This document shows positions 1-9,259 of a DNA stretch of 62,345 nucleotides, piece by piece. The stretch is from Candidatus Saccharimonadota bacterium. GTDB lineage: Bacteria; Patescibacteriota; Saccharimonadia; Saccharimonadales; Saccharimonadaceae. The notes under the pieces are model-generated. The model was not told the DNA's origin. It was given only the letters and a program-made list of their open reading frames with translations, and searched no databases. The stretch spans positions 1 to 62,345 of the forward strand of contig JAFWLB010000002.1 in assembly GCA_017514025.1 (NCBI GenBank). Direction: 5' to 3'. The position numbers and the translations under genes are program-made. Within the stretch, counting starts at the first letter, position 1, and the number at the start of each line of letters is the position of its first letter.

Positions 1-28
1 CATCCTGAGCCAGGATCAAACTCTCCAT
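1..28 (-). rRNA. rrs: 16S ribosomal RNA, 5' end only
   Basis: The minus strand reads AGAGTTTGATCCTGGCTCAG, the universal 16S 5' sequence, and then leaves the window at position 1. Only the first bases of the gene are present. It is transcribed leftwards from the promoter at 121-149. Confidence 0.95.
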
Positions 29-59
29 TAAAGTATACTGACGATGATTATTGCACAAC

Positions 60-149
60 TAAATTGTTAAACTATTTCTAAGACTACTAAAATAAACTCT
101 CGCAGCTTTAGACTGAAACCATTTTATCAAAAGCTGCGGGAGTTGTCAA
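60..149 (-). promoter_or_regulatory. rRNA operon promoter, leader and boxA-like site
   Basis: On the minus strand a consensus promoter reads TTGACA (144-149), a 17-nt spacer and TAAAAT (121-126), which places the transcript start near 114 and gives a leader of about 85 nt. The leader holds GTTTAACAA (about 60-70), which resembles the boxA antitermination core TTTAACAA. The promoter lies inside the last codons of the upstream gene (stop at 108-110). It also lies inside an inverted repeat (130-144 against 95-109, 14 of 15 pairs) that is followed by a T-rich run, so it could end the upstream transcript. Confidence 0.8.
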
Positions 150-1199
150 TATTTTTTTACGATTTTTGGTGGATTTTTTAGGATTGGGACGGAAAAACCA
201 GACGAGGATGGTTGGTCCGATGATAAAGATTGCGCCGAGCCACCACGGAAACTCGAATGAGCCGGTTTTGTCCATGGTTGCTTCCCCGGTGTTGGGTGTA
301 GCTACGGGGTTAGCCGAGACATCGGTACTGACAGCGGTCGGGATGGCATTATTGTTGTTTCCTGCTACGGTGGCACTTTCGTTTTCGATGTTGCTGGTCT
401 CAGAAGCGGGGTTTGGATCTGTGTTTGCACTGTCCGTAGTCACCAATGTCCTGTTTTCTGGCCAAAATGGCAGATAGACGTGATAGTTGTCTTCAGTATA
501 CATAAGCCGGCACTCCATGCCCGGTTGGTAATTGGCGGAATTTATACAGTCATCGTAATGCATCCAACCTAGGCTAGAAGACGATTCGCTAGCACCAAAA
601 AGCATGATTAAGCCCCTGTCGTTGAGTTCCAGATGAGCGTCAGGGACGAAAATTTCCACTTCGGTCTCTACCGGGAACCAGTTGGCGCCATTTAACGCAG
701 TGGTGGCTTTGTAGATTTCATGCATGCCGGCTAAATGGACGTCATTTTGCATGTGAGTAATAGCCTTATTGTCTCGATCTGTAAAGTCAGAGTCTAGCCA
801 AACGGCGTAGGCTTCCGTAAGAGGACTATGTCGCTCTATCCCTTCCATTTCCATGGCCATGTTGTCTATGTCACGATAATAGAGGCGGAACGTGTTTTCG
901 GCGGGGTTGATGGCCGACAGAGAGAGCGATGACATCGAAAAGGCGTGGAGCGCGTTGTATTTGGGGTCGCTCTCGGCTCGCTCGTAATCCAAATTGCGAC
1001 GACAATCTGAGTCATTGCCGCAGATATTGTCTTTTTCTGCCTGGAACTGATGAAAAAGCTCATTCATTTCATCAATAGACCAGGCCTGCCGACCGGTGTC
1101 CGTGGTGGTCATTGCAGAAGCTGGCAAACTTTGGTAAATGCTAACTCCCGTGATGGCGACAGCTAGGGTTGGTATTAGTAAAGGTAACCTTTTACCCAT
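108..1199 (-). CDS. secreted or membrane-anchored surface protein, unknown function
   Basis: This 363-residue protein has a short basic N-terminus and a hydrophobic segment at about residues 5-30, which reads as a signal peptide or anchor. A large polar domain with several cysteines (about 60-235) follows, then a Ser/Thr/Asn/Pro-rich low-complexity stalk (about 255-310). A PNTGE motif, a transmembrane helix (about 318-338) and a basic Pro/Lys/Asn tail come last. The architecture resembles a cell-wall stalk protein, but the sorting motif is not canonical and lies some 15 residues before the helix. I do not recognise the globular domain. The start is supported by AAAGGAG just upstream. The 3' end overlaps the rRNA promoter. 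Confidence 0.75.
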   Translation of the reverse strand: MGKRLPLLIPTLAVAITGVSIYQSLPASAMTTTDTGRQAWSIDEMNELFHQFQAEKDNICGNDSDCRRNLDYERAESDPKYNALHAFSMSSLSLSAINPAENTFRLYYRDIDNMAMEMEGIERHSPLTEAYAVWLDSDFTDRDNKAITHMQNDVHLAGMHEIYKATTALNGANWFPVETEVEIFVPDAHLELNDRGLIMLFGASESSSSLGWMHYDDCINSANYQPGMECRLMYTEDNYHVYLPFWPENRTLVTTDSANTDPNPASETSNIENESATVAGNNNNAIPTAVSTDVSANPVATPNTGEATMDKTGSFEFPWWLGAIFIIGPTILVWFFRPNPKKSTKNRKKILTTPAAFDKMVSV

Positions 1200-1231
1200 G
1201 ATACTCCTTTCAAAATTTTGATCATTGCTGG

Positions 1232-1261
1232 AGTATAGGCACGAAGTTAATAAAAATGCAA
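1232..1261 (-). promoter_or_regulatory. promoter of the surface-protein gene at 108-1199
   Basis: The minus strand reads TTGCAT (1256-1261), 18 nt, TATACT (1232-1237), followed by AAAGGAGTATC before the ATG at 1199. The site lies in the gap downstream of gyrA. Confidence 0.65.
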
Positions 1262-1321
1262 CCCTAAGATTACGAAAAAGTTAGCTTGAGTGTTTTCGCC
1301 TCTGTAAAAATTCGGATCCGG

Positions 1322-3799
1322 TTATGCTTTTTCGGGCTCTTCTTCTGGCAAAACGATGCCGATAGACGCCACAGTATCGCCATCGCTCATCTTCATGATG
1401 CGGACGCCTTGAGTGGCACGGCCTAATGTAGGAATTTCTTTCACGGCGACGCGGATAGCCTGACCCTTAGTGGACATCATGATGACTTCCTTGGCCTTAG
1501 GATCTAGAGTGTGAACTGCCACAATGGGGCCGGTTTTGGCGGTAACGGCAGCAACTTTAATACCTACACCACCACGTTTATGCGGTGGGAAGTTGGAAAC
1601 TAAGGTAGCCTTGCCGTAACCATTGGCCGAGACGGCGATGAGCTTTTGGTCTGGGTCGGTGATGACGTCCATGCCGACGACTTCATCTTTAGGACGAAGA
1701 CGCATGCCGCGGACACCCATAGCGGCGCGACCCATCACGCGAACTTCTTTTTCGTTGAAGCGAGTGGCCTGACCAGCAGAGGTGCTAATGACGATGTCGT
1801 TTTCACCGGTGGTTTCTTTGACCCATCTGAGCTCATCGCCTTCGGCTAATTTAATAGCGATAAGGCCATTGCTGCGGACATTGAAGAAGTCCTTGATGGC
1901 GGACTTTTTGATAGTCCCCTTCTTGGTAGCCATGAAGAGGTAGCCATTGGCACCAGCGTCGCCTTGTTTGATGATGGCGGTAATTCTCTCTTCGGGGTGC
2001 ATATTGAGCATGTTGACGGCAGCGGTACCCTTAGCGGCTAGAGAGGCCTGAGGAACTTCGTAGGCCTTCATGCGGAATAATCTACCCTGATTGGTGAAGA
2101 AGAGGAGGAAGTCGTGGGAATTGGCAGTGAGAATCTGGGCGATGACGTCTTCTTCCTTGGTGGTCATACCACGTTTGCCTTTGCCACCTCGGTTTTGCTT
2201 GCGGAAATCGGTCTGCGGAACGCGTTTCATATAATTTTCAGAAGTAAGTAAAATGACACTCTCCTCTTCGGGGATAAGTTCTTCTTCGGAGAACTTGCCG
2301 ACTTCGTGATTGATGATTTTGGAGCGGCGCTCGTCACCGTATTTGGCCTTCAGGGCAATCAATTCTTCTTTGATAACACGGAGAATTTCGTTTTCATCGG
2401 CGAGAATGGCTTCGAGTTTTTTGATCAGTTCATGTAGTTGCTTTAGCTCGTCTTCAATCTTGCTGCGTTCTAGACCCTGGAGACGGCGGAGTTGCATTTG
2501 CAAAATAGCGTTAGCTTGAATTTCGGAGAGGCCGAATTTAGACATAAGCTGTTTGTCGGCATCGTCGTAAGAGGCGCGGATGACTTTGATTACCTCGTCG
2601 ATGTTATCTAGGGCGATTTTTAACCCTTCGAGAATGTGAGCACGTTCTTTGGCTTTCTTCAGGTCATACTCTGTACGGCGACGCACGACTTTTTGGCGAT
2701 GTTTGATAAACTCACTGAGAATCTCTTTGAGACCGAGGATGCGTGGCTGGACGCCGTCGATCAGGGCCAGCATATTATAGTGGAAGGAAGTCTGGAGACC
2801 AGTCATTTTATAGAGCTGGTTGAGGATCTTCTTGGGGAAAGCGTCTTTCTTTAATTCTACGACAATGCGAATCTTGCCCCGAGCAGATTCGTCACGGGCA
2901 TCAGCGATATGGTCTAGTTTTTTGGCGAGGACAAGGTCACGGACTTTTTCGATAAAGCCCTCTTTGCTCATACCGTAAGGGACTTCAGTGATGACAATGT
3001 TAAAACGGCCCTTAGCGCGCTCTTCGATACTAGTAACTGCGCGAATGACGACAGATCCTTTCCCTGTCGCATAGGCCTGCCTCATAGGAGCGCCGCCGTA
3101 AACTTCGGCACCGGTTGGGAAATCTGGGCCTTTGACGTGTTTCATGAGTTCGTCTAAGGTGATGTCGGGGTTGTCAATCTGGGCCACGGTGGCGTCGACT
3201 AATTCCCCAAGGTTGTGTGGGGGGATGTTGGTGGCCATACCGACAGCGATACCCATCTGACCGTTTAAGAGGATATTGGGGAGAGCGGCAGGCAGAACTA
3301 CCGGCTCTTGCTCGGTGCCGTCGAAATTATCACGAAAATCTACGGTATCTTTTTCGATGTCAGTGAGAAGCTCGGCGCCGACCTTGTCCATTCTGGCCTC
3401 GGTATAGCGGTAGGCAGCTGGCTCATCACCATCCATGGAACCGAAGTTACCTTGCCCCTCAATAAGGGTATAGCGCATCTTCCAAGGCTGAGCCAGATTG
3501 ACCATAGCCATGTAGATAGAGGAGTCGCCGTGTGGGTGGTATTTGCCCATGACGTCACCGACGATACGAGCGGACTTGACAGTGGCATGAGGAGCCTTCC
3601 AACCGTTTTTGTTCATGGTATAGAGAATCCGCCGGTTTACGGGCTTGAGGCCGTCACGGACATCAGGGAGGGCGCGGTCAACGATGACGGACATGGAATA
3701 ACGGAGGAAGTAGTCTTCCATGGTGCTCTCGACGCCACGGCGCTCGACACCTTCGGGAATGATTTCGTTATTTTCTGGTTTTTTGTTGTCTTCTTCCAT
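1322..3799 (-). CDS. gyrA: DNA gyrase subunit A
   Basis: Subunit A of the type IIA topoisomerase that introduces negative supercoils with GyrB. The 825 residues cover the winged-helix/tower breakage-reunion domain and the beta-pinwheel C-terminal domain. The active-site tyrosine sits in [10 protein letters not shown] (about residue 130). The long coiled coil lies around 360-480 and a GyrA-box-like [10 protein letters not shown] motif near 540. In the quinolone region the motif is [10 protein letters not shown], so the position equivalent to E. coli Asp87 is Met while Ser83 is kept. The gene lies 9 nt downstream of gyrB with AAGGAG before its ATG, so the two are co-transcribed. Confidence 0.97.
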   Translation of the reverse strand: MEEDNKKPENNEIIPEGVERRGVESTMEDYFLRYSMSVIVDRALPDVRDGLKPVNRRILYTMNKNGWKAPHATVKSARIVGDVMGKYHPHGDSSIYMAMVNLAQPWKMRYTLIEGQGNFGSMDGDEPAAYRYTEARMDKVGAELLTDIEKDTVDFRDNFDGTEQEPVVLPAALPNILLNGQMGIAVGMATNIPPHNLGELVDATVAQIDNPDITLDELMKHVKGPDFPTGAEVYGGAPMRQAYATGKGSVVIRAVTSIEERAKGRFNIVITEVPYGMSKEGFIEKVRDLVLAKKLDHIADARDESARGKIRIVVELKKDAFPKKILNQLYKMTGLQTSFHYNMLALIDGVQPRILGLKEILSEFIKHRQKVVRRRTEYDLKKAKERAHILEGLKIALDNIDEVIKVIRASYDDADKQLMSKFGLSEIQANAILQMQLRRLQGLERSKIEDELKQLHELIKKLEAILADENEILRVIKEELIALKAKYGDERRSKIINHEVGKFSEEELIPEEESVILLTSENYMKRVPQTDFRKQNRGGKGKRGMTTKEEDVIAQILTANSHDFLLFFTNQGRLFRMKAYEVPQASLAAKGTAAVNMLNMHPEERITAIIKQGDAGANGYLFMATKKGTIKKSAIKDFFNVRSNGLIAIKLAEGDELRWVKETTGENDIVISTSAGQATRFNEKEVRVMGRAAMGVRGMRLRPKDEVVGMDVITDPDQKLIAVSANGYGKATLVSNFPPHKRGGVGIKVAAVTAKTGPIVAVHTLDPKAKEVIMMSTKGQAIRVAVKEIPTLGRATQGVRIMKMSDGDTVASIGIVLPEEEPEKA

Positions 3800-3808
3800 A
3801 GTTTCTCC

Positions 3809-5794
3809 TTAAAAGTCTAGATCGTCTAAGTTTACGGATGCGGCGCCGGCCTGGATGAAGTTTTTACGGAGGTCGACCTGGTCTCCCATTAACTTCGTGA
3901 ACACAGCGTCAGCCTTTTCGGCATCATCGATATGAACTTGAACCAGGATGCGGTTCTCGGGGTCCATGGTGGTTTCCCAGAGTTGCTTGGCATCCATTTC
4001 ACCGAGACCCTTGAAACGCTGCTGAGCGGTGTAGCCAGCCTGTTTAAACCTCTCTTGGTTTTCGTCAACCTTGGTGCCGTTTTTGCGCTTTTCTTCGATT
4101 TTCTCTGTTAGTTTGTTCTCGAGAGCGACTTCGTCATAGAGGTAGTCAATTTTGCGGGTATTGCCAGTACCTTTGATTAAACCAAACAGAGGTGGCTTAG
4201 CCAAATAAACGTGACCTTCCTCGATGACTTGAGGCATATAGCGGAAGAAGAAAGTCATGAGCAAGGTAGCGATGTGAAGACCGTCGACATCGGCATCAGT
4301 CATGAAGATGATTTTATCGTATCGAAGGCCATCGATATTGAACTGATCGCCAATACCAACACCAAGACCCTTGATTAGAGAAACAAGCTCTTGATTGGCG
4401 AGCATTTTATCTAGTCTAGCTCTCTCGGTGTTGAGAACCTTACCACGAAGGGGGAGAATGGCCTGAATTTGAGGATTGCGGCCTTCTTTGGCGGAACCGG
4501 CGGCAGAGTTACCCTCGACGATGAAGAGCTCACAATCTTCCCTGTTACGACTGGAGCAGTCGGCGAGTTTGGACGGGAGATTGAGGCCTTCGAAAGCGCC
4601 TTTTCTGATAACGTTATCTCTGGCGGCACGGGCGGCCTTGCGAGCGCGGGCGGCTAGAGTGGCTTTGTTAATAATTTTCTTAGCGATGGCGGGATTTTCT
4701 TCGAGGTAATAACCGAAGTATTCGGTCATGACTTTGTCGACGATGCCGCGAACTTCAGGGTTGCCAAGTTTGTTTTTGGTCTGGCCTTCGAATTGAGGAT
4801 TGGGGAGTTTGACCAGAATTACGGCAGTGAGACCCTCTTTGATGTCGTCACCAGTGAGATTGTCATCTTTTTCTTTGAGAAGGCTGTTGCGGCGAGCGTA
4901 ATCATTGACTGTGCGGGTGAGGCCGGTTCTAAACCCGACTACATGCATACCGCCATCAGGGGTGAGAACGTTGTTGGCGAAAGGCTTCATGGTTTCAGCG
5001 TAGGAATCATTATACTGGAGAGCAATTTCTACCCCAGTGTCACCGACTTGGCGGTCTACGTAGAAAATATCTTCAGAGATAAGCTCTTTGCCGTTGTTGA
5101 GGCGTTTGACGTAGCTCTTGATACCGCCTTCGAAGTAGAAGGATTCGTGAGCGCCGGTACGTTCATCGGTGACGGTAATTAAAATCCCTTTAGTGAGGTA
5201 GGCTTGATGGCGGGCGTAATTAGAAACCCAATTGTAGTCAAAAGTGGTGGTTTCCTTGAAAATCTCGGGGTCAGGGTAAAAAGTGATAGAGGTGCCTGAG
5301 GTACGAGGGCTACCCTTGGTGACCTGGAGTTCCATGGTGGGTTTGCCGACATCGAACTCGATGTGGTGAGTCTTATTATCTCTGTAAACTTCGGCAATCA
5401 TGTGGGTCGAGAGAGCGTTGACGACACTGGACCCCACCCCATGTAAACCAGAGGAGACTTTGTAGCCGCCGTCGCCGAATTTACCACCAGCGTGGAGGAC
5501 GGTAAGCACTGTCTCAAGAGTGGATTTTTTGGTTTTAGGGTGAATATCGACAGGGATGCCCCGACCATTATCATCAATACGGATGCCGCCATCTTTTAGG
5601 ATGGTGATATCTACTCTGTTGGCATAACCGGCGATGGCTTCGTCGATAGAGTTGTCGGCAATCTCTTTGATTAGATGGTGCAAGCCATCATAACCAGTAG
5701 AACCAATATACATTCCGGGGCGCAGACGAACGGGCTCTAACCCTTCGAGCACGCGAATTTCGGATGAATCATATTCTTCAGCTTTTCCAGCCAT
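3809..5794 (-). CDS. gyrB: DNA gyrase subunit B
   Basis: The ATPase subunit of gyrase, 661 residues. The GHKL ATP-binding domain begins with VLEGLEPVRLRPGMYIGST, with ADNSIDEA and DNGRGIP binding motifs. The transducer follows, then the TOPRIM domain with EGNSAAGSAKEGR and DADVDG metal-binding residues, and a C-terminal GyrA-contact tail. It lacks the large insertion of proteobacterial GyrB, as is usual outside that group. It is the first gene of a gyrB-gyrA operon with a near-consensus promoter just upstream. Confidence 0.97.
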   Translation of the reverse strand: MAGKAEEYDSSEIRVLEGLEPVRLRPGMYIGSTGYDGLHHLIKEIADNSIDEAIAGYANRVDITILKDGGIRIDDNGRGIPVDIHPKTKKSTLETVLTVLHAGGKFGDGGYKVSSGLHGVGSSVVNALSTHMIAEVYRDNKTHHIEFDVGKPTMELQVTKGSPRTSGTSITFYPDPEIFKETTTFDYNWVSNYARHQAYLTKGILITVTDERTGAHESFYFEGGIKSYVKRLNNGKELISEDIFYVDRQVGDTGVEIALQYNDSYAETMKPFANNVLTPDGGMHVVGFRTGLTRTVNDYARRNSLLKEKDDNLTGDDIKEGLTAVILVKLPNPQFEGQTKNKLGNPEVRGIVDKVMTEYFGYYLEENPAIAKKIINKATLAARARKAARAARDNVIRKGAFEGLNLPSKLADCSSRNREDCELFIVEGNSAAGSAKEGRNPQIQAILPLRGKVLNTERARLDKMLANQELVSLIKGLGVGIGDQFNIDGLRYDKIIFMTDADVDGLHIATLLMTFFFRYMPQVIEEGHVYLAKPPLFGLIKGTGNTRKIDYLYDEVALENKLTEKIEEKRKNGTKVDENQERFKQAGYTAQQRFKGLGEMDAKQLWETTMDPENRILVQVHIDDAEKADAVFTKLMGDQVDLRKNFIQAGAASVNLDDLDF

Positions 5795-5825
5795 TTTTTA
5801 CCTCATCTTTATAATACACCGTTCT

Positions 5826-5854
5826 ATTATATACCCTACAAGGCAAAATTTCAA
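5826..5854 (-). promoter_or_regulatory. gyrBA promoter
   Basis: The minus strand reads TTGAAA (5849-5854), 17 nt, TATAAT (5826-5831). The leader of about 25 nt contains GATGAGGTAAAAA before the gyrB start. The -35 box abuts the 3' end of the upstream ATPase gene at 5859. Confidence 0.75.
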
Positions 5855-5858
5855 GGTT

Positions 5859-8414
5859 TTAGGCGGTTTTATTTAGCCAACCGTCCAGGAAGCCGGCTTC
5901 GGATTTTGCGGGCGTTTCTGAGGCTTCTGGAGGCGTCTCTGGAGGTTTTACTGGGGTAGCGTCTTTTTTGGCTTTTTCGGCGGTAGACCAACGATCATTG
6001 ATTTCCTTCTCTACTTCTGAGCGAGTTTTGGCGTATTTAGTAGCAGAGTAAACTTTGAGATTTTTCATGAGCTCTTCGTTTGGCTCTCCCATAGGAGCGG
6101 GTAATTTCATGGTGAAAGGAGTGGAAGGCATGTCAAACATCATAACCTTGGCAACGGCGGAGAAATTAGGAGTTTTGGTGAGATCTTCAGCGGTAAAGGT
6201 GGGAGTGAAAGCTTTGGCCATAAGGTCAGCATCCGTCACGCCTACTCGGCCACAGATGATGGTACCGACGTTGCCAAGGAGGGCTTCGCGGATTTTATCG
6301 GTAAGTTGGGTCATGAACTGGTTGGCAACAATCAGATTAAGGCGATATTTGCGAGCCTCAGAGAGAATAGATTCAAAACTGTCAGTGGCGAAGTTCTGGA
6401 ACTCGTCCACATAGAGACAGAAATCTTGACGTTGGTCTTCTGGGATATCTTGCCTCGACATGGCGGCTTGTTGGAATTTCATGACGAAAATCATCCCGAG
6501 GAGATTGGAGTTGATATCACCGAGGCGACCTTTAGAGAGATTAACTAGGAAGATCTTTTTGTTGTCCATGATTTCACGAATATTGAAGCCGGATTTGACT
6601 TGACCAAGAGTATTTCGCATGATGGTATTGGCGAGAAAAGGACCCCATTTGCTAGAGAACCAGGTGATGACTTCCCCGGCATCGCTGGATTTTTGGGAAG
6701 CAGGAAATTCTTTGGTCCAGTAGTCGTAGACAGCTTTATCGGTGACGTATTTGAGTTTGGATTTGACGAATTCGGGGTCGGTAAAACACTGAGGGATATC
6801 AATAAAAGTGGCGCCGGCGGGGTCAGACATGAGGAGGAGAGCGGCGTTTCTAAACATGTGTTGGCCACGGGGGCCGAAGTAACCTTGATTATTGGGGTCG
6901 AACAGAGATTGAAGCATGCTGATACCCTCCTGAACGATGAAATCTTTCTGATCCTCGGTAGTATACTCGAACATGTTCATACCAACTGGATGCTCAATGT
7001 CAGCAGGGTCAAAATAGATGACGTCGTCGATGCGTTCTTCGGGGACACGCTTTAATAGTGCCTCTACGGCGTCACCGTGAGGATCGATAAAGGCAAAGCC
7101 GCGTCCGTCACACATGTCTTGAAAAGCGATGTTCTCGAGAAAGACAGATTTACCCATACCAGTTTGACCGATGACGTACATGTGGCGGCGACGGTTTTTA
7201 TCGTCGAGATAGATAGCTTTTTTGGTACCCCTGAATTCGTTGGTGCCGAGGAATACCCCTTCGGTGGTTAATCTGGCTGGGCCGTCAACTTGTTTGGTGA
7301 GTTGACGCTCAACAGAGGAATTAGGGATGGCATTCTGCTCTGGCAAATGAAAAATACTGGCAAGTTCGACGCTGTTTAAGATGCTAGAACGGGCGCGGAG
7401 TGGGAAAAATCGGAAGGCATAGTCGATAGAGAGTTTTTTGGGGTCACGCATAGTGTTGATTTTGAAGCCGTTGAGCTCGGGGGAGTTAAATTGAGAAAAA
7501 GCACTAACGATGCCACCCATGATTGCCTCTGAGCGAGGCTGATTGGATGAGCTGGCTATTACTCTGATCAGGGTCTCGAAGGCTGGGTAGCGCATTTTAC
7601 CTGCGATAGCAGAGATTTCATCCTGTTTAATATTAGTAAGTACAGTTTCTTCGGTTTTTTTATGTTCCCCAGGCACTTCCCAGGGGGCCTTGAGGATGTC
7701 CATAGCGATGTCGCCAATACCAGCACCGACGGTTTTGGTTTTCTTCCCTTTTTGGATATTTTCAATATATTCTTTGCCATGACTAGTCCAATTTTTGTGT
7801 GCAGGGCGGAACAAAATTTGAACAGCAGCGCCTTCGTCTTGCTTAACGTTTGAGAGGGCGTTTAGGATGGCCATTTGAGCATCACGCTTGGTATCTTCAT
7901 AGGTAGCGATGGGTAAATAGAATTCTTTGTTTAAGGTAAGTTCGGCCCCGGCAACAGCGTTGATGCCGCCCCCACCCCTGAAGATGTTTTCTTCACGCTT
8001 TTCCTCTAGGCGAGCGCTAGGATATGCAGATTGGATGGCCTGTTTGACCGTTTCTGAAAGTTCGGCCGGGACGATGGCATAGTATTTGGTAAAGCCGTCT
8101 TTAGCAATGATCTCCAGAGAAAAATGAGGTTGGCCGTAAATTTTAGCCTTGGTGCCTTTGGCTGCAACTGACGAAAGGATGGAATACATTACCTGGGCTT
8201 TGGAGACGGCTTCGGTGGCAACATCACGCTCATCACGACTACCGCCCTCAATATCGTCAGTGGTGGGTGGCAAATGGATCAAGAGAGGGCGCATTTTGAG
8301 GCCACGCTCGTATTTTTTAGCTTTGCGAAGTTTAGAGATATGAGTGCCAAAAACGATGGCGACCAAAAGAATGGCGGCGATAACCATGATAAGAATGACC
8401 ACCCAAGTTTCCAT
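5859..8414 (-). CDS. membrane-anchored type IV secretion / conjugation ATPase (VirD4/TraG/VirB4-like)
   Basis: An 851-residue P-loop ATPase. Residues about 5-25 form a transmembrane helix and are followed by a basic segment. A poorly conserved domain (about 40-400) precedes the motor domain. Walker A is GQTGMGKS (about 418), an FIDPHGDA motif follows, and Walker B is LYVDEFQNF (about 665) with a sensor-like VANQF. This is the pattern of coupling proteins and DUF87/HerA-type ATPases that power DNA or protein export. The C-terminus is Pro/Glu/Lys-rich. It shares a start/stop overlap with the 150-residue gene upstream. A role in DNA uptake, conjugation or pilus-type secretion is possible and the sequence does not decide. 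Confidence 0.8.
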   Translation of the reverse strand: METWVVILIMVIAAILLVAIVFGTHISKLRKAKKYERGLKMRPLLIHLPPTTDDIEGGSRDERDVATEAVSKAQVMYSILSSVAAKGTKAKIYGQPHFSLEIIAKDGFTKYYAIVPAELSETVKQAIQSAYPSARLEEKREENIFRGGGGINAVAGAELTLNKEFYLPIATYEDTKRDAQMAILNALSNVKQDEGAAVQILFRPAHKNWTSHGKEYIENIQKGKKTKTVGAGIGDIAMDILKAPWEVPGEHKKTEETVLTNIKQDEISAIAGKMRYPAFETLIRVIASSSNQPRSEAIMGGIVSAFSQFNSPELNGFKINTMRDPKKLSIDYAFRFFPLRARSSILNSVELASIFHLPEQNAIPNSSVERQLTKQVDGPARLTTEGVFLGTNEFRGTKKAIYLDDKNRRRHMYVIGQTGMGKSVFLENIAFQDMCDGRGFAFIDPHGDAVEALLKRVPEERIDDVIYFDPADIEHPVGMNMFEYTTEDQKDFIVQEGISMLQSLFDPNNQGYFGPRGQHMFRNAALLLMSDPAGATFIDIPQCFTDPEFVKSKLKYVTDKAVYDYWTKEFPASQKSSDAGEVITWFSSKWGPFLANTIMRNTLGQVKSGFNIREIMDNKKIFLVNLSKGRLGDINSNLLGMIFVMKFQQAAMSRQDIPEDQRQDFCLYVDEFQNFATDSFESILSEARKYRLNLIVANQFMTQLTDKIREALLGNVGTIICGRVGVTDADLMAKAFTPTFTAEDLTKTPNFSAVAKVMMFDMPSTPFTMKLPAPMGEPNEELMKNLKVYSATKYAKTRSEVEKEINDRWSTAEKAKKDATPVKPPETPPEASETPAKSEAGFLDGWLNKTA

Positions 8415-8866
8415 TAGACAGATTCCCCCGCTGGTACAGAGCTGGCGCGAATTTCTTCGTAGACGGTAGCAATATCGCCGGTTTGGGCTAATTCGCTGTT
8501 AATGCTGGTTTCGGCGATTTTGGCATCGTGATAGGTAAACTTTTCGGAACTTTGGGCTTTTTTGACAAGGAGGGCAATGGGACTGTCCATAGATAACTCA
8601 GCGGCGTCTGGTGATGTCTGCGCTTGGGGCAAGGCGGGTTCTTGCGGGTAAGAAGGGGGCATTAGAGGGGGAGCTTGCTCGGTATTGGGGAGATTTTTGA
8701 CTTCTGGGGGGGTGGTGTCGATGGCGCCGGGAATATTAGGGGTATTGGGAGAAGAAATGATTTTATTCCCGAGAGCGCGAGCATCACGTTCTGGGCTATA
8801 ATCCCACTCGTCAGTATCTAAATTATACTGATCGAGATCAAATTTTTGCTCTTTCCCATAATCCAT
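8414..8866 (-). CDS. hypothetical soluble protein, partner of the secretion ATPase
   Basis: A 150-residue acidic, Pro-rich protein with no signal peptide and no membrane helix. The middle (about 45-85) is a disordered Pro/Ala/Thr stretch and the C-terminal 55 residues are predicted helical. I do not recognise a family. Its stop overlaps the ATPase start, so the two are translationally coupled. A TAAAAT box ends exactly 6 nt before the ATG with no Shine-Dalgarno, which suggests a leaderless mRNA. Confidence 0.65.
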   Translation of the reverse strand: MDYGKEQKFDLDQYNLDTDEWDYSPERDARALGNKIISSPNTPNIPGAIDTTPPEVKNLPNTEQAPPLMPPSYPQEPALPQAQTSPDAAELSMDSPIALLVKKAQSSEKFTYHDAKIAETSINSELAQTGDIATVYEEIRASSVPAGESV

Positions 8867-8885
8867 ATGCTTATTTTATCATATT

Positions 8886-9239
8886 TTAGATTCTTTTGTA
8901 GACTAAAAATTCTGCTAGAGCCAGAAAAACGATGATTAGGCTGATGGTCCAGAGGTTGATAGCGCCAAAAGAGCGGGCCATCAAAAGCATAATGGGTCCG
9001 AAGGCAAGAACGGCGGAATAGAGATAATCTTTGTTCTTGAGATTTTCTTGCTTAAAAGCGATGCGTTTGAAGGCTTGAAGGAGAAGGGTGACGGCGCCGA
9101 AAAAGACGATGTATAATGTTGTAAAAAATAATAAAACCCCGAGCGGACCAATTTCCGTCGGAGAAGTGATGTTAAGCATGAGAATTAAAGCTGCGAGTCC
9201 TACGATGCTTACGATATAGATAATGCGGTTATGCTTCAT
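8886..9239 (-). CDS. small polytopic membrane protein, unknown
   Basis: A 117-residue protein with four hydrophobic segments (about 7-24, 30-52, 70-88 and 92-110) joined by short basic loops. It is an integral membrane protein of no family I recognise. TATAAT ends 6 nt before the ATG (TATAAT-AAGGTT-ATG) and no ribosome-binding site is present, so a leaderless transcript is likely. It lies upstream of the ATPase pair and may be transcribed with them. Confidence 0.65.
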   Translation of the reverse strand: MKHNRIIYIVSIVGLAALILMLNITSPTEIGPLGVLLFFTTLYIVFFGAVTLLLQAFKRIAFKQENLKNKDYLYSAVLAFGPIMLLMARSFGAINLWTISLIIVFLALAEFLVYKRI

Positions 9240-9259
9240 AACCTTATTATATCATTATC

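Noticed and set aside
3308-3820. Plus-strand frame of 170 codons over gyrA
   Set aside because: Antisense shadow of conserved gyrA codons.
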